A stretch of 64,000 nt of DNA, taken from NCBI RefSeq assembly GCF_002157835.1, contig NZ_CP020809.1, positions 496,001 through 560,000 on the forward strand. The letters run 5' to 3'. Positions within the stretch are counted from its first letter, which is position 1, and each line of letters opens with the position of its first letter. The position numbers and the translations under genes were made by a program. The notes under the pieces are model-generated. The model ran no database searches, was not told where the DNA came from, and worked only from the letters and a program-made list of their open reading frames with translations. Below, one piece after another: positions 28,757 to 40,044 of this stretch. The DNA comes from Mycobacterium dioxanotrophicus. Lineage in GTDB: Bacteria > Actinomycetota > Actinomycetes > Mycobacteriales > Mycobacteriaceae.

Positions 28757-31700
28757 TCAGCTGTGCCGCAGCGGAGCCGGGCTCCACCACCCGCTGCGGG
28801 TGGCGGCGCCCAGGTCGAGCCGGGCCGGCACGGCGTCGGTGTACCACGGTGTCAGCCGCTGCAACGAACCCCAGTCCCGGAACCAGTCGCCCTTGAGATA
28901 GGTCGGCACCGTCGCAGCCCGGAACATCAACTCGGTGATGCCCAGCGGTCCGCCGCCCAGGTAGTCCATCACCGGCGAGTTGGCCTCCGCACCGAACCGG
29001 TCCGGCAGGATGCGCCACTTCGGCACCTCGATCACGCCGTACTGGTGGCCGAACGGCCGCTGGCACGGGAAGGCCAGGCCCACCAGCCAGTCCAGCATCA
29101 CCGGATCGGTCGAACCCACCACGTCCTGCAGGGTGCGCAGGGTGGGGATCCGCGGCGGGGTCACCGCGATCCAGTGTTGCGGGGCCAGGTCGTCGTCGGT
29201 GGCGACCAGCCGGATCTGGGTGGCGTCGCGCGGGATGGCGGCCATCGGCGCGCGCAGGTTGCGCCACGCCGGCGCGGATCCGACGTCGGCGAAGCCGACG
29301 CTGCCCCCGGGCCGGTCGGCGGCGGCCTGCTCGTCGGTGGCCCACTGCACCACGACCTCGCCCGCGTTGAACCGCCCGGCGGCAGAGACCACCAGCAGCG
29401 GCCCCGCGGTGTCGCGGTTCGGCAGCCGGTACCAGGCCGAGCGCAGCGACGACGGGACCTGTGTGCCCGCCCGCCAGCTGCCCAGTACCGGGGTGGTCGC
29501 GGGGTTCAGTCCGAAGGGCAGCCGCGCGCGCGAACCGTTGACGCCTGCCGCGGCGGTGGTCCCGCCCTCGGTGCCGCCTTCGCTGGCGGTCGTGGTGCCC
29601 GATTCGGTGTCGGCGAAGTTGGTGGAGCCGGGCTGTTCCATCACCGGGTCCGCCGAGACGTCCGACGGGATGCCGTTGGGGGTGAAGCCCTGTGAGGTGA
29701 CCGCGCCGAGCGCCTGACCGGACGGCTGGTCGACGGGCGTCAGCGCGCCCGCGTTGGTGTTCTCCTCGACCATCACGTCGCTGGCCAGCCCGCAGGTCTT
29801 ACCGGTCAGCGCCTCCAGGTTGGAGCGGCCCACCGACCAGGCCGGGTACTGGTCGGTCATGGCCAGCGTCAGCGACACGACCTCGAACATCACCAGTACC
29901 CAGGTGGCGATCGCGAGCGGCGCTTGCGCCAGCCGCTGCCATCGGCCCGGCGGCCCGTCGGGGGACTCGTCGCGTCCGGTGAAGTGGAACCACGCGGCCA
30001 GCAGCAGGGCCAGCACCGAGAAGCCCAGCAGGATCGTGGTGAAGCCGAAGTGCCACTGCGGGAACGAGTTCGACCACGGCACCCCGAAGTTGGAGACGTA
30101 CCACCAACCGTTGACGGTCGCGAACGACAGTGCCGTCACGAACAACACCGCGGCGCCGAACATGGCCCGGTTGCGGCGGGACTTCATCGCCGCGGCGGTC
30201 ACCGCCACGGCGGCCAGTGCGCCCAGCGAGCCCGCCAGCCCGGCGAACACGCCGAAGTGATGCGTCCACTTGGTGGGGGTGAACATCATCGCGAAGAACG
30301 AGATGATCGTGATGCCGATGATGCGCCGGCTCGGGCCCGCCGCGGTGCCGGGCACGCGGCCCTTGCGCAGCGACATGGCGACCGAAACGGCAAGCGCCAG
30401 AAGCAGAGTCAGCACGCCGAAGCGTCGGGCCACGGAGCCGTCCGGGCTGGTGGTGAACAGCCGCTCATAGCGGATGTGCTCGTCGAACCAGGCCAGGCTC
30501 GGGCCCACGGTGGACTTGAAGGAACTGGCCTGGATCTCGCCGACCAGGGTCTGGTCCCGGAAGATCAGGATGATGGTGACCGTGCATGCGGCCAGGATCG
30601 GTGCCAGCAGCGCCAGATGCCCGAAGCGCGAAGTATGCCGGGCCACAATGGTTTTCAGCGGTCCGACGGCTACCAGCAGGGCGCCGACGGCGGCGATGCC
30701 GGTGGGCCCGGAGAACAGGGTCAACGCGCCGATGATGATGGCGATGGCGACCGGCAGCATCCGGTTGGTGGCCACGCCGCGTTCCACCGAACACCACGTC
30801 AGCAGGATGCCGAGGGCGATGATCGGCTCGGGGCGCAGCCCGTTGTTCAGCGGCAGCCAGAACGCCAGGAACAATCCGGCCGCGGTCCAGGCCGCTGCCC
30901 GGCTCTGTTTGACCGCATGTCCGAGTCGCGGGATGACCTCGCGGCTGATCACCCACCAACAGGCCAGGGCCATCAGCAACGTCGGCAACCGCAGCCACAC
31001 GCTGGCGGTGCTGACGTGCGCCCACAGCGCCAGCAGGTCGTAGTACCAGCCGAACGGCGCCTCGGGAGTGCCGAACCAGCGGTAGTAGTTCGCCATGTAG
31101 CCGGCGTGTTCGGACACCCGGGCCATGGTGAGGATGTAGCCGTCGTCGGAGGTGTTGGCGCCGACGAAATGCCACCACACCAGCACGGCGCTGACCAGGC
31201 CGTCCAGCAGCGACACCGACCACCAGCGCGGGGGCAGGAAGCGGCGCTGTCTGACGCCGTCGGCGGCGTCGAGCACGTGCAGCGCGCCGAGGGCCACGAC
31301 TGTCATGACGACGCCGATGATCATCGCCAGCATCTTGAGCAGCGTGGGCGAGCTGCTATACCGCGTGTCGATGGTGGCCGAGAACGTCAAACCCTGCGGG
31401 GCGGGGCCGGACAGATCGGTGAAGACACCGATGATCTGCGGGCGGAAGTCGTAGCCGCCGCGCTCACCGCGCAGCGGCGCGTTGGGATCGCGGGACGGAT
31501 CGCTCGACGGTCCCTGGGTGAGCCCGACGAATTCGCCGGTCACCTTGTCGGCGTGCGCGGTGAAGGTCAGGTACTTGCATGCCGGGCTGAGCACCCGGTC
31601 CAGCGGGGCGCTGACCACGGGGGTGTTGCGGACGATGACCAGCAGGTCGTTGTTGACGCGTTCGATGAGCAGTCCGCGGTCGACGGCCTTGGGTGCCTGC

Positions 31701-32011
31701 TTGGGCACGGTCGACAGCAGCACGGTGCGGTCGCGGTTGTCCGGGCCGGCGAGCCCCGCGGCGGCTTGGCAGGGCACGTTGATGGTCAGGTCGGTCGCGA
31801 CGTACCCGATCAGTGGCGCGTTGACGCTCTGCCAGGTGCCGTTCTGCGGCCAGTTGAGCTGCGCTGTGGTCTGCGTGACCGGCAGCAGCGGGGTGGCGAT
31901 GGCCATGATCGCGCCGAGCAGACCGGCGACGATGGCGATCAGTCGCGCTGTCCGGTGGTTGGCGCCCGTGGCGATCACGGGGTTTGATGCTATCGGCGCG
32001 TCAACGGCCAT
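28757..32011 (-). CDS. embC: Arabinosyltransferase EmbC
   Basis: A 1,084-residue GT-C arabinosyltransferase that extends the arabinan of lipoarabinomannan. It has the exposed N-terminal domain, the DD motif in [14 protein letters not shown], the membrane core, and a C-terminal carbohydrate-binding domain (~residues 720-1084). Sequence and position directly after aftA identify it as EmbC rather than EmbA/B. ATG at 32011 (MAVDAP...) overlaps the aftA stop by 11 nt; an upstream GTG at 32065 would lie deeper inside aftA and adds a region not typical of EmbC. A Ser/Thr/Gly-rich linker lies near residues 815-840. Confidence 0.96.
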   Translation of the reverse strand: MAVDAPIASNPVIATGANHRTARLIAIVAGLLGAIMAIATPLLPVTQTTAQLNWPQNGTWQSVNAPLIGYVATDLTINVPCQAAAGLAGPDNRDRTVLLSTVPKQAPKAVDRGLLIERVNNDLLVIVRNTPVVSAPLDRVLSPACKYLTFTAHADKVTGEFVGLTQGPSSDPSRDPNAPLRGERGGYDFRPQIIGVFTDLSGPAPQGLTFSATIDTRYSSSPTLLKMLAMIIGVVMTVVALGALHVLDAADGVRQRRFLPPRWWSVSLLDGLVSAVLVWWHFVGANTSDDGYILTMARVSEHAGYMANYYRWFGTPEAPFGWYYDLLALWAHVSTASVWLRLPTLLMALACWWVISREVIPRLGHAVKQSRAAAWTAAGLFLAFWLPLNNGLRPEPIIALGILLTWCSVERGVATNRMLPVAIAIIIGALTLFSGPTGIAAVGALLVAVGPLKTIVARHTSRFGHLALLAPILAACTVTIILIFRDQTLVGEIQASSFKSTVGPSLAWFDEHIRYERLFTTSPDGSVARRFGVLTLLLALAVSVAMSLRKGRVPGTAAGPSRRIIGITIISFFAMMFTPTKWTHHFGVFAGLAGSLGALAAVAVTAAAMKSRRNRAMFGAAVLFVTALSFATVNGWWYVSNFGVPWSNSFPQWHFGFTTILLGFSVLALLLAAWFHFTGRDESPDGPPGRWQRLAQAPLAIATWVLVMFEVVSLTLAMTDQYPAWSVGRSNLEALTGKTCGLASDVMVEENTNAGALTPVDQPSGQALGAVTSQGFTPNGIPSDVSADPVMEQPGSTNFADTESGTTTASEGGTEGGTTAAAGVNGSRARLPFGLNPATTPVLGSWRAGTQVPSSLRSAWYRLPNRDTAGPLLVVSAAGRFNAGEVVVQWATDEQAAADRPGGSVGFADVGSAPAWRNLRAPMAAIPRDATQIRLVATDDDLAPQHWIAVTPPRIPTLRTLQDVVGSTDPVMLDWLVGLAFPCQRPFGHQYGVIEVPKWRILPDRFGAEANSPVMDYLGGGPLGITELMFRAATVPTYLKGDWFRDWGSLQRLTPWYTDAVPARLDLGAATRSGWWSPAPLRHS

Positions 32012-33917
32012 CGGGAGTCGCTTTCTGGTCAGGCTTGCGGATGGCCAGCACGAATGGCCCGACATCCGACAGGTCGAACCGCGGATCGTGGAACAGCGCC
32101 GAGTTCAGTTCGACGTGGTAGCGGCGCACGTTGGGCTGGTTCGGGTAGACATCGGAGGCCAGCCGCAGGGTGTAGGTGTCGCCCGCGCCGCGGCGCATGA
32201 GGAACACCGTGGGTGCTTTCCAGGGCAGCTCGTCGAGCGCCTTGATGAACTGGTCGGCGGTGCTCAGCGTGCCCCAGCCCTCGATGGTGCCCGCGCGTTC
32301 CTTGAACTGGGCCAGCGGGTTGGCGTAGTGCGACGTCAGCCCCTGGAATCCGTAGTAGGGGTAGTACGACAGGAAGCTGTAGTCGGCGGTGAGCACCACG
32401 GTCTGGTTGCGGGGGACACCCGTGACCTCGAGGATCTTGGCGTCGACCGCGCGGTAGTACTGCTCGGCGCCGGGCGGACGACGGTCGGCGCGCACCCCGG
32501 TGCCGTCGGTGTCGGTGTAGGCCACGTTGATGTCGGGACGCAGCACGTCGGGGATGTCCTGACTGAAGGTCAGCCCGCCGATCGTGCCGATCGTCGCGGC
32601 CACCGCGATGATGCGCCGCCGCGTTTCCGGCTGGTAGCGGCGGGCGATCGCGAGCGTCGCCTCGATGAACCCGAACGCACCCGCGGTGGTCAACAGCACG
32701 GTCAACATGGACTGCAGCCGGAACGACAACAGGGTGGTGCCGACGAGCGTGGTCAGCATCGACAGCAGCGACCACGCGTAGATCGCGAGCACGCCGAAGG
32801 CCAGCGCGGCGGCCCGGGTAGAAGTGCGGGCCCGCACCACCAGCCACAGTGTGCCGACCATGCACAGCGCGCCGAGCAGCGTGAAGCTCAGCATCGGGAA
32901 GGTCAGCTGGGCTCCGGCGTCGGGTAGATAGTGCTGAGCGGTGCCCTTGTCGGCGGGGTGGCCCTTGGCCGCGGCCAGCAGGTACGGCGCCCAGCTGATC
33001 AGGGCGATCAGCCCGGAGATCGCGGCGATGACCACGAGGCGTAGCAGCGGATCCCAATGCCTGCGCGCGGCCGCGAGCAGCATGCCCATGATGGCCAGCG
33101 TGAAGGCGCAGTAGACGAACAGCAGGGTGTAGAACAGGGCGGCGACGCCGAGGAAGATGCCGGTGCCGATGATCGCGGCCCAGCCGCCGTTACGTGACCG
33201 GCCCCGAAGTCCGGACCAGGCCAGCACCAACACCGGCGGCAGCAGCACGGTGATGATCGCGGCATACGGCTCGGTGGTGGAGTACGCCAGCATCGCCGCT
33301 GTGCTCGCCGTCGTCACGATCAGCGCGTACTCGAACCGGACCATGGCCGCCCACAGCACGAGAGCCAGTGCCGCGGCGATGGTGATGGAGCTGATGGCCC
33401 ACGGTTTGAACATCTCCCAGGCCGGGGCTCCGGTGCCTGCGGCGATGCGGCCACCCATCCAGAACCAGCCCGCCGGGTAATAGGGCGGCAGCCCGAAGTA
33501 GGTCATGTCGTGCAGGCCGGGGCTGTCGGTGAGCCGCGTCAGGTACTCGGTACGGAACTGCTGATCGACCGAAACCCCGAACAGGTACAGCTTGGTGGCA
33601 CCGAGCGGCATCGCGAGTGTCACCACCGAGAACGCCGACAGGAAGATCAGCGCGGCCAGCCGAGCCAGGGTGCGCCGACCCCGCCGCCAGATCAGTCCCG
33701 ACGCGAAAATCCCTGCCAGGCAACCGAACTGGCCCACAGTGGTGAGGGCGTGCAGCTGGTTGGAGGTGTTGTAGGCCGGCCACTGAACCCGGGCGATCGC
33801 GGTGATCGACACTCCGGCGACCACCGAGGCGATCAGCACGGCGACGACCATCTGGCCGATCACCCCGGCCGGGGCTGTCAGTCCTCCTCGCGTGCGGGGT
33901 CGGGATCCGGCCCGCAT
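32001..33917 (-). CDS. aftA: Galactan 5-O-arabinofuranosyltransferase AftA
   Basis: A 638-residue GT-C enzyme that adds the first arabinose to the galactan chain from decaprenyl-phospho-arabinose. It has about eleven to thirteen membrane segments through residue ~460 and a C-terminal periplasmic domain of about 170 residues. The length agrees with M. tuberculosis AftA. Its ATG overlaps the dprE2 stop by 1 nt (TGATG) and its 3' end overlaps embC, so donor synthesis and arabinan transfer are encoded in one packed unit. No promoter is visible inside the unit. Confidence 0.95.
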   Translation of the reverse strand: MRAGSRPRTRGGLTAPAGVIGQMVVAVLIASVVAGVSITAIARVQWPAYNTSNQLHALTTVGQFGCLAGIFASGLIWRRGRRTLARLAALIFLSAFSVVTLAMPLGATKLYLFGVSVDQQFRTEYLTRLTDSPGLHDMTYFGLPPYYPAGWFWMGGRIAAGTGAPAWEMFKPWAISSITIAAALALVLWAAMVRFEYALIVTTASTAAMLAYSTTEPYAAIITVLLPPVLVLAWSGLRGRSRNGGWAAIIGTGIFLGVAALFYTLLFVYCAFTLAIMGMLLAAARRHWDPLLRLVVIAAISGLIALISWAPYLLAAAKGHPADKGTAQHYLPDAGAQLTFPMLSFTLLGALCMVGTLWLVVRARTSTRAAALAFGVLAIYAWSLLSMLTTLVGTTLLSFRLQSMLTVLLTTAGAFGFIEATLAIARRYQPETRRRIIAVAATIGTIGGLTFSQDIPDVLRPDINVAYTDTDGTGVRADRRPPGAEQYYRAVDAKILEVTGVPRNQTVVLTADYSFLSYYPYYGFQGLTSHYANPLAQFKERAGTIEGWGTLSTADQFIKALDELPWKAPTVFLMRRGAGDTYTLRLASDVYPNQPNVRRYHVELNSALFHDPRFDLSDVGPFVLAIRKPDQKATPDGR

Positions 33918-34681
33918 CAGATGGGAAGCCTACGGAAGATGGGTCGCGGGATGTGCCGCAACACCATCATCACGTAGCGGAACGCCCCCGGCGCCCAGAC
34001 CAGCTCCTTGCCCTTCGCCGAGGCGGTGACCGCCAGCTCGGCGACGTATTCCTTGTCGACGGTCAGCGGGGCTTCCTTGACGTGCGCGCTCATCCGGGTG
34101 CGCACCTGGCCGGGCCGGATCACCAGCACGCGGACACCGAACTCCCGCAGCGCCTCACCGAGGCCGAGATAGAAGCCGTCCAGACCGGCTTTGGTGGAGC
34201 CGTAGACGAAGTTGGAGCGACGCACCCGCTCACCCGCCGCCGAGCTCATCGCGATGATGCGGCCCGAGCCCTGGGCCCGCATCTTCTCGCCGACCAGCAC
34301 ACCGACGGAAACGGCTGCGGTGTAGTTGATTTCGGCGATCTGCACGGCCTTGCGCTGGTTCTGCCACAGCTCCTCGGCATCGCCGAGCAGGCCGAACGCC
34401 ACGATCGCGACGTCCACATCGCCACCGGCGAAGGCCTTGTCGATGACCGCGGGGTGGCTGGCGGTGTCCACGGCGTCGAAGTCGATCACCTCGACATCCT
34501 TGGCGCCCGCGGCGCGCATCTGAGCGACCGCGGCCTCACGGCCCGGGTCGTCGGGCAGCGCGGCCAGCACGATGCGGGCCGACGCGTCGCGCAGATAGCG
34601 CTCACAGATCGCCAGCCCGATCTCGGAAGTGCCGCCGAGCAGCAGAATCGTCTGGGGGTTACCTACGGCGTCGAACACCAT
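33917..34681 (-). CDS. dprE2: Decaprenylphosphoryl-2-keto-arabinose reductase DprE2
   Basis: A 254-residue short-chain dehydrogenase that completes epimerisation of decaprenyl-phospho-ribose to the arabinose form, using the keto intermediate from DprE1. Visible features: the NAD-binding glycine motif (LLGGTSEIG, residues 14-22), catalytic Ser in MSSAAG, and the YxxxK pair in VYGSTKAG. The length equals that of M. tuberculosis DprE2. It is the first gene of the dprE2-aftA-embCAB run. DprE1 is not adjacent here: katG and furA lie between them, with a strong hairpin after katG, so dprE2 must have its own promoter in the 123-nt gap. Confidence 0.95.
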   Translation of the reverse strand: MVFDAVGNPQTILLLGGTSEIGLAICERYLRDASARIVLAALPDDPGREAAVAQMRAAGAKDVEVIDFDAVDTASHPAVIDKAFAGGDVDVAIVAFGLLGDAEELWQNQRKAVQIAEINYTAAVSVGVLVGEKMRAQGSGRIIAMSSAAGERVRRSNFVYGSTKAGLDGFYLGLGEALREFGVRVLVIRPGQVRTRMSAHVKEAPLTVDKEYVAELAVTASAKGKELVWAPGAFRYVMMVLRHIPRPIFRRLPI

Positions 34682-34757
34682 CTAGCGCAGCTCCAAGCCT
34701 CGGGGGACATCGTGACGAGGGTACCGTGCGGCCTCTCTCACAGACCCGAACGCTGAA

Positions 34758-34788
34758 CGCCCAGGCCGGCGCAGGGCCGGCCTGGGCG
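34758..34788 (-). terminator. Strong hairpin terminator after katG
   Basis: A perfect 13-bp GC stem, CGCCCAGGCCGGC (34758-34770) pairing with 34776-34788, with a 5-nt loop. It lies 17 nt past the katG stop (minus strand) and before dprE2, so it should isolate furA-katG from the arabinan unit. Confidence 0.8.
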
Positions 34789-34804
34789 TCCAGGTGGGTA
34801 CGGA

Positions 34805-37009
34805 TCAGACCTCGAGGTCGAACCGATCGTTGTTCATCACCTTGGTCCACGCCGCGACGAAGTCCTTGACGAACTTCTCCTTGGAGTCGTCCTCGGCGTA
34901 CACCTCGGCCAGGGCCCGCAGCTGCGAGTTCGAGCCGAACAGCAGGTCGACCCGGCTGGCGGTCCACTTCGGCGCACCGCTGGCGCGGTCGGTGCCGACG
35001 TAGGTGCCGTCATCAGCAGGCGCAGGCGCCCACTTGGTGCCCATGTCGGTGAGGTTGACGAAGTAGTCGTTGGTCAGCTGACCCTTCTTGTCCGTCAACA
35101 CGCCGAGGTCGGAGCCACCGTGGTTGGCGCCCAGCACGCGCAGGCCGCCGATCAGCACGGTCAGCTCGGGAGCCGTCAGGCCGAGCAGGTTGGCCCGGTC
35201 GATCAGCCGGTACTCGGACGGCAGGCTGTCGCCCTTGCCCACGTAGTTACGGAAACCGTCGCCCTTGGGCTCCAGGTAGGCGAACGACTCGACGTCGGTC
35301 TGCTCCTGGGTGGCGTCGCCACGACCCGAGGTGAACGGCACCGCGACGTCGAAACCGGCGTCCTTGATCGCCTTCTCGAGGCCGACGACACCGCCGAGGA
35401 CCACCAGGTCGGCGAACGACACACCGGTGTCGGACGCGGCCTGGATCTCCTCGAGCTTGCGGATCACCTGAGCCAGCTCGTCGGGCTCGTTGACCTCCCA
35501 GCCGAGCTGCGGCTGCAGCCGGATGCGGCCACCGTTGGCACCGCCACGCATGTCGCTGGAGCGGTACGACGCCGCCGCCTTCCATGCGGTGTCGACCAGC
35601 TGCTGCACGGTCAGACCCGAGCCCGCGATGGCCGCCTTCAGGGTGGCGACATCGGCGTCGGACAGCGTCTTACCGGCGGGCACGACGTCCTGCCACAGCC
35701 AGGTCTGCTTCGGCACCAGCGGGCCGAGGTAGCGGGCTACCGGTCCCATGTCGCGGTGCAGCAGCTTGAACCAGGCCTTGGCGTACTCCTCGGCCAGCTC
35801 TTCGGGGTGATCGAGCCAGCGGCGGGTGATCTCGCCGTAGATGGGGTCGAACCGCATCGAGAGGTCGGTGGTCAGCATCGACGGGTGGGTCTTGCCGTTG
35901 CCCTGGGCCATCGGCACCGAGTTGGCCCAACCGTTGTCCTTGGGCTTCCACTGGTTGGCGCCGGCGGGGCTCTTGGTCAGCTCCCACTCGTTGCTGTAGA
36001 GGATCTCCAGGAACGAGTTGTCCCACTTGGTGGGGGTGTGCGTCCAGGTCACCTCGATGCCGCTGCTGACGGTCTCGTTGCCGACGCCCGGGTTGCTCCA
36101 ACCCAGGCCCATCTGCTCGAGCGGGGCAGCCTCGGGCTCCACGCCGTTCTCGATGTCGGTGGCGCCGTGAGTCTTACCGAAGGTGTGGCCACCGACGATC
36201 AGCGCCGCGGTCTCGACGTCGTTCATCGCCATGCGGCCGAAGGTTTCGCGGATGTCGATGGCAGCCGCCAGGTAATCCGGGTTGCCTTCGGGGCCTTCGG
36301 GATTGACGTAGATCAGGCCCATGTGGCTGGCCGCCAGCGGGTTCTCCAGCTTGGTGCGGTCAGTGCTACCGGCGTAGCGATCCTGCGAGCCCAGCCACTC
36401 GGCCTCCGAGCCCCAGTAGATGTCCTCTTCGGGCTCCCAGAAGTCCGGGCGACCGAAGGCGAAGCCTGCGGTCTTGAAGCCCATGTGCTCCATCGCGCGG
36501 TTGCCCGCGTAGACGATGAGGTCGGACCACGAGATCTTCTTGCCGTACTTCTTCTTCAGCGGCCACAGCAGACGACGGGCCTTGTCCAGGCTGACGTTGT
36601 CCGGCCAGCTGTTCAGCGGGGCGAAGCGCTGCATGCCGCGCCCGCCGCCACCGCGGCCGTCCTCGACGCGGTAGGTGCCTGCCGCGTGCCACGACATGCG
36701 GACGAAAAGCGGTCCGTAGTGCCCGAAGTCGGCGGGCCACCACTCCTGCGAGTTGGTCAGCAGCTCGTCGAAGTCGCGCTCGAAGGCCTCGAAATCGAGG
36801 GTCTTGACGGCCTCGCGGTAGTCGTAGCCCTCGTCCGACGGATCGATGGCGGGCGGATTCTTCTGCAGGACCTTGAGATTGACGGCGTTGGGCCACCAGT
36901 CGCGGTTGCTGCCGCCCTCGACGGGAGGCTTGATCCGCATGGGGCAACCGCTTTCGGCGGGCTCGGTTTGAGCTTCACCGATGGGGGGATGGGTTTCGGC
37001 TTCAGCCAT
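34805..37009 (-). CDS. katG: Catalase-peroxidase KatG
   Basis: A 734-residue bifunctional catalase-peroxidase that destroys peroxide and, in mycobacteria, activates isoniazid. The N-terminal haem domain has the distal R-W-H motif ([12 protein letters not shown], about residues 102-113) and the proximal histidine region ([10 protein letters not shown]). The serine equivalent to M. tuberculosis Ser315 is present in SSGIEVTW. The C-terminal pseudo-peroxidase domain (~430-734) is complete. ATG at 37009 has a good ribosome-binding site (GGAAAGGA) and begins 37 nt after furA. Regulation by FurA through the upstream promoter is expected from the furA-katG pairing known in mycobacteria. Confidence 0.96.
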   Translation of the reverse strand: MAEAETHPPIGEAQTEPAESGCPMRIKPPVEGGSNRDWWPNAVNLKVLQKNPPAIDPSDEGYDYREAVKTLDFEAFERDFDELLTNSQEWWPADFGHYGPLFVRMSWHAAGTYRVEDGRGGGGRGMQRFAPLNSWPDNVSLDKARRLLWPLKKKYGKKISWSDLIVYAGNRAMEHMGFKTAGFAFGRPDFWEPEEDIYWGSEAEWLGSQDRYAGSTDRTKLENPLAASHMGLIYVNPEGPEGNPDYLAAAIDIRETFGRMAMNDVETAALIVGGHTFGKTHGATDIENGVEPEAAPLEQMGLGWSNPGVGNETVSSGIEVTWTHTPTKWDNSFLEILYSNEWELTKSPAGANQWKPKDNGWANSVPMAQGNGKTHPSMLTTDLSMRFDPIYGEITRRWLDHPEELAEEYAKAWFKLLHRDMGPVARYLGPLVPKQTWLWQDVVPAGKTLSDADVATLKAAIAGSGLTVQQLVDTAWKAAASYRSSDMRGGANGGRIRLQPQLGWEVNEPDELAQVIRKLEEIQAASDTGVSFADLVVLGGVVGLEKAIKDAGFDVAVPFTSGRGDATQEQTDVESFAYLEPKGDGFRNYVGKGDSLPSEYRLIDRANLLGLTAPELTVLIGGLRVLGANHGGSDLGVLTDKKGQLTNDYFVNLTDMGTKWAPAPADDGTYVGTDRASGAPKWTASRVDLLFGSNSQLRALAEVYAEDDSKEKFVKDFVAAWTKVMNNDRFDLEV

Positions 37010-37046
37010 GACAAATCCTTTCCGGGCTGGTGGGATTGACAAACGG

Positions 37047-37478
37047 TTATCTACTTGGAGCAATCGAACATTCGGGGCAGGTGCCCCAGTAGATGACCTC
37101 GGCTTCATCGATCTCGAAGCCATGGTCTTCTGATGCGGTCAGACAGGGGGCTGTACCGACCGCACAATCGACATCGGCGATGGCGCCACACACACGGCAT
37201 ACGACGTGGTGGTGGTTGTCGCCGATCCGGGACTCGTAGCGAGCCACGGATCCGGAGGGTTGGATGCGCCGCACCAGACGCGCTGCGGTCAACGCGTGCA
37301 GCGAGTCGTAGACGGCTTGGTGGGACACCTCGGGCAGCTCGTCACGCACCGCACGAATGATGGAATCCGTGTCGGCGTGAGGATGCGCGTGGACCGCTGT
37401 GAGCACCGCTACCCGGGGGCGCGTGACCCGCATGTCGGCGGTCCGCAGCATCTGCTGGAAGTCCGCAGTCGTCGCCAC
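37047..37478 (-). CDS. furA: Fur-family regulator FurA
   Basis: A 143-residue Fur-family repressor with an N-terminal winged helix (~residues 1-80) and a C-terminal metal/dimer domain with [10 protein letters not shown] and CPEC motifs that would bind structural zinc. It is directly upstream of katG, the classical mycobacterial furA-katG arrangement in which FurA represses both genes and is relieved by oxidative stress. GTG at 37478 is used. Upstream is a TTGACT -35-like box and an A/T-rich stretch, the likely shared promoter. Confidence 0.94.
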   Translation of the reverse strand: MATTADFQQMLRTADMRVTRPRVAVLTAVHAHPHADTDSIIRAVRDELPEVSHQAVYDSLHALTAARLVRRIQPSGSVARYESRIGDNHHHVVCRVCGAIADVDCAVGTAPCLTASEDHGFEIDEAEVIYWGTCPECSIAPSR

Positions 37479-37481
37479 GCC

Positions 37482-37521
37482 CTGCAGTCTTGTCCCTTAT
37501 CTGGAATTAGTCAAGAAAAAC
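37482..37521 (-). promoter_or_regulatory. furA-katG promoter/operator region
   Basis: On the minus strand there is TTGACT at 37514-37509, followed by AATTCCAGATAAGGGA just before the GTG of furA. This arrangement resembles the mycobacterial furA promoter, where FurA binds an A/T-rich stretch overlapping the promoter. The -10 box is not clear. Confidence 0.5.
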
Positions 37522-37549
37522 TTCCAGGGACCGCCTTTGGCGGTTATGG

Positions 37550-38932
37550 CTACAGAAGTTCCAGCCGGCGGGCCATGTCCGAGGCGAACACCCCGTCGGG
37601 ATCCACCTTGCGGCGCACCGCGATCCACTCGTCGATACGTGGGTACATGGCGTGGAACGTCTCGGCCGTCGTGCGGGAATCCTTGGCGGTGTATAGCCGC
37701 CCACCGAACTCCAGCACCCGGCGATCCAGGTCGGTGAGGAACTCGCCGACGCCCGGCTTGACCGGGAAGTCGACGCAGACGTTCCAGCCGGGGATCGGGA
37801 AGCTCAGCGGCGCCTGATTGCCCTTACCGAACAGCTTGAAGACGTTGAGGAATGAATAGTGCCCGGAGCGCTGGATGTCGTAGATGATGCCCTTGAACTC
37901 CTCGACGGCCTCCGTCGGCACCACGAACTGGTACTGCGCGAATCCGGCAGGCCCGTAGGCGCGGTTCCACTCACCGAACATGTCCAGTGGGTGGTAGAAC
38001 TGCGTCAGGTTCTGCACCTTGTTGCGGTACGTCCCCGATTTGCGGTACCAGAGTTCGCCGATGGGGCCGAAGGTGTACTTGTTGGCCAGCCCGTTGGGGA
38101 ACACGTCCGGCAACGTAAGTAGTTGCGGCGCATCGAATTTCAGTGGGTTCTTCTGCAGCTTGGTGGGCAGCTGGTCGAGCGTGGCCAGCGATCCGCGGGA
38201 GATGGCGGCGCGGCCCAGCTTCGGCGGGGCGCTGATTGCGTCGAACCAGGCCGACGAGTACGTGTAGTTGTCCTCGCTGCCGTCGCTGTGGAACGCGATG
38301 GTCTCATCGAGGGTGTGGGTCACGTCGCCGTCGGCGATGAAATACGCGGTCTCGGTCGGCGTCATCTCGATGGTGGCGCGCAGGATGATGCCCGTCAGTC
38401 CGTTGCCGCCCACGGTGGCCCAGAACAGCTCGGCCTCCGGCCCGTCCGGCGTGAGCGTGCGCACCTCGCCGCCCGCGGTCAGCAGATCCATGCTGCGGAC
38501 GTGGTTGCCGAAGCTGCCCGCGCTGTGGTGGTTCTTGCCGTGGATGTCACAGCCGATGGCCCCGCCGATGGTGACCTGACGGGTGCCGGGCAGCACCGGG
38601 ACCCACAGTCCGAACGGCAGTGCCGCCTTCATCAACTGGTCCAGGTTCACCCCGGCGTCCACGTCGACGATCCGGGTTTCGGCGTCGATCGAGTGGATCC
38701 GGTTCAGGGCGGGCATGTCGATGACCAGGCCGCCGCCGTTCTGCGCGTTGTCGCCGTACGAGCGGCCCAGCCCACGCGCGATCACGCCGCGTCCGCCCTG
38801 CTCAGCGGCCCGCGTGACAGCCTTGACGATGACCTCGGGATCGGGTGTGGAGAGCACGTGTGCGACGGTCGGTGCGGTGCGGCCCCAGCCCATCAGGCGC
38901 TTGTCCGTGGTCGGGAAATCGGTGGTCGACAT
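37550..38932 (-). CDS. dprE1: Decaprenylphosphoryl-ribose 2-oxidase DprE1
   Basis: A 460-residue flavoenzyme that oxidises decaprenyl-phospho-ribose; DprE2 then reduces the product to the arabinose donor. The FAD-binding domain ([31 protein letters not shown]) is followed by a substrate domain. The cysteine attacked by benzothiazinones is present (GWNVCVDF, Cys386 by this numbering, Cys387 in M. tuberculosis). ATG at 38932 is chosen because the frame upstream has no family-like sequence. It lies downstream of the GtrA gene and ends 71 nt before furA. In M. tuberculosis dprE2 follows it directly; here furA-katG intervene. Confidence 0.96.
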   Translation of the reverse strand: MSTTDFPTTDKRLMGWGRTAPTVAHVLSTPDPEVIVKAVTRAAEQGGRGVIARGLGRSYGDNAQNGGGLVIDMPALNRIHSIDAETRIVDVDAGVNLDQLMKAALPFGLWVPVLPGTRQVTIGGAIGCDIHGKNHHSAGSFGNHVRSMDLLTAGGEVRTLTPDGPEAELFWATVGGNGLTGIILRATIEMTPTETAYFIADGDVTHTLDETIAFHSDGSEDNYTYSSAWFDAISAPPKLGRAAISRGSLATLDQLPTKLQKNPLKFDAPQLLTLPDVFPNGLANKYTFGPIGELWYRKSGTYRNKVQNLTQFYHPLDMFGEWNRAYGPAGFAQYQFVVPTEAVEEFKGIIYDIQRSGHYSFLNVFKLFGKGNQAPLSFPIPGWNVCVDFPVKPGVGEFLTDLDRRVLEFGGRLYTAKDSRTTAETFHAMYPRIDEWIAVRRKVDPDGVFASDMARRLELL

Positions 38933-39064
38933 CGCTAAGGAGGGTACCGCGCCCAGACGTCCACTCCGTCGCAGTCGAGCGTCGAACCACGCGCCGAGTT
39001 CGACGAGGATGTCGCTGCGCCGGCCCGAACACGACGTTTTCGTCGAATTCGCGTGTCCAGGCAC

Positions 39065-39478
39065 TCAGTGCAGGCGGAAGATGACCGCCCGCTGTACGAC
39101 GAAGTTGATGACGGTCGCGGTGCCCTGGGCGATGACGAAGGCCACGACCACCGCCACGGGCGTGTAGTTGAGCAGGTGCAGGAACAGGTGGTTGAGACCG
39201 ACCTGGACGACGAACGTGACCAGGTAGAGCACCCACACCGCGATCAACCGGGCCGTGCTCGGCGGTGCCTGGAAGGTCCAGCGGCGGTTGAGCAGGTAGG
39301 CGGTGGTGGTGCCCGCGACGAAGCTGATCGCCTTGGCGATGTCCGGCGGCAGGCCGATGGCCTTGTAGAGCAGCACGTAGAGGCCGAAGTCGACGACCGC
39401 GGAGATCCCGCCGGTGACGATGAACCGAAACACCTGGGTCCTCAGACTCAGGCGCGGGTTCGCGGGTGCGGTGTCCAC
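39065..39478 (-). CDS. GtrA-family membrane protein (Rv3789-like)
   Basis: A 137-residue GtrA-family protein with four membrane segments (~residues 15-37, 42-60, 78-100, 105-127) and the conserved NRRWTF motif between the second and third. The M. tuberculosis neighbour of dprE1, Rv3789, belongs to this family and has been proposed to help flip decaprenyl-phospho-arabinose or to support AftA; the same position here supports orthology. GTG at 39478 is used. It is 132 nt upstream of dprE1 and likely in the same transcript. Confidence 0.88.
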   Translation of the reverse strand: MDTAPANPRLSLRTQVFRFIVTGGISAVVDFGLYVLLYKAIGLPPDIAKAISFVAGTTTAYLLNRRWTFQAPPSTARLIAVWVLYLVTFVVQVGLNHLFLHLLNYTPVAVVVAFVIAQGTATVINFVVQRAVIFRLH

Positions 39479-39511
39479 CCCGGCAGCTTAGCGAGCGCCT
39501 ACCGTTGCGAC

Positions 39512-40044
39512 GTGTTGCAGATGGTGCTCAACTACGGCGGCATCGCGGTGTCCTGCGTGACCTGTTCCTCGACGTCACCCCTCCGACGTCCATCGAGCAC
39601 TGGCCCAACGTCACGGTCGCGGTGATCGCGACGGCGGTGGCCACGGCGAGCGCCCGCGTGTTCGTTCGGATGCGGCGGATCGTGCTCACCCTCGACGCCA
39701 TCGGGATGGGCGTCTTCGCGACCTCCGGTGCGGCGTTCGCCACCGACCATGGGGCGAGCTGGTTCGCGGCCGTGCTGATCGGTATGACCACGGCGATCGG
39801 CGGCGGCATCGTGCGTGACGTGCTGGCTCGGGAGATCCCGCTGCTGATGGGGCCCGACGATCTGTATGCGGTGCCCGCCCTGATGGGTGCGACGACGTAC
39901 GCCGTCATCGACTATCTCGGCCCGCAATGGGTCGGGCTGCTGGTGGGCACCGTGCTGGCGACGGTACTGCGGCTGGCTGGGCTGGCCTTCCACTGGCGGC
40001 TGCCCACCGGGCCGCGCGATCTCATCGTCGGTGGCGACACCTAA
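39512..40044 (+). pseudogene. TRIC/UPF0126 cation-channel gene with internal deletion
   Basis: The 5' end (GTG at 39512) encodes MLQMVLNYGGIAV, the normal start of the trimeric intracellular cation-channel (UPF0126) family. After about 13 codons the sequence jumps into another frame that resumes the family at GVLRDLFLDVTPPTSIEHW (from ~39551) and runs to the stop at 40044. About 35-38 residues covering most of the first repeat, including the first GGG motif, are missing. The second repeat (TTAIGGGIVRDVLA) is intact. The downstream frame is open from 39466, which would give a chimeric 192-residue protein, but its first ~28 residues are not family sequence. I judge the gene broken, barring a sequencing error. 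Confidence 0.7.

Noticed and set aside
29924..31987. A 687-codon plus-strand frame opposite embC
   Set aside because: Antisense to embC with biased composition; no ribosome-binding site or domain.
35120..37039. A 639-codon plus-strand frame opposite katG
   Set aside because: Antisense shadow of katG; no domain seen.
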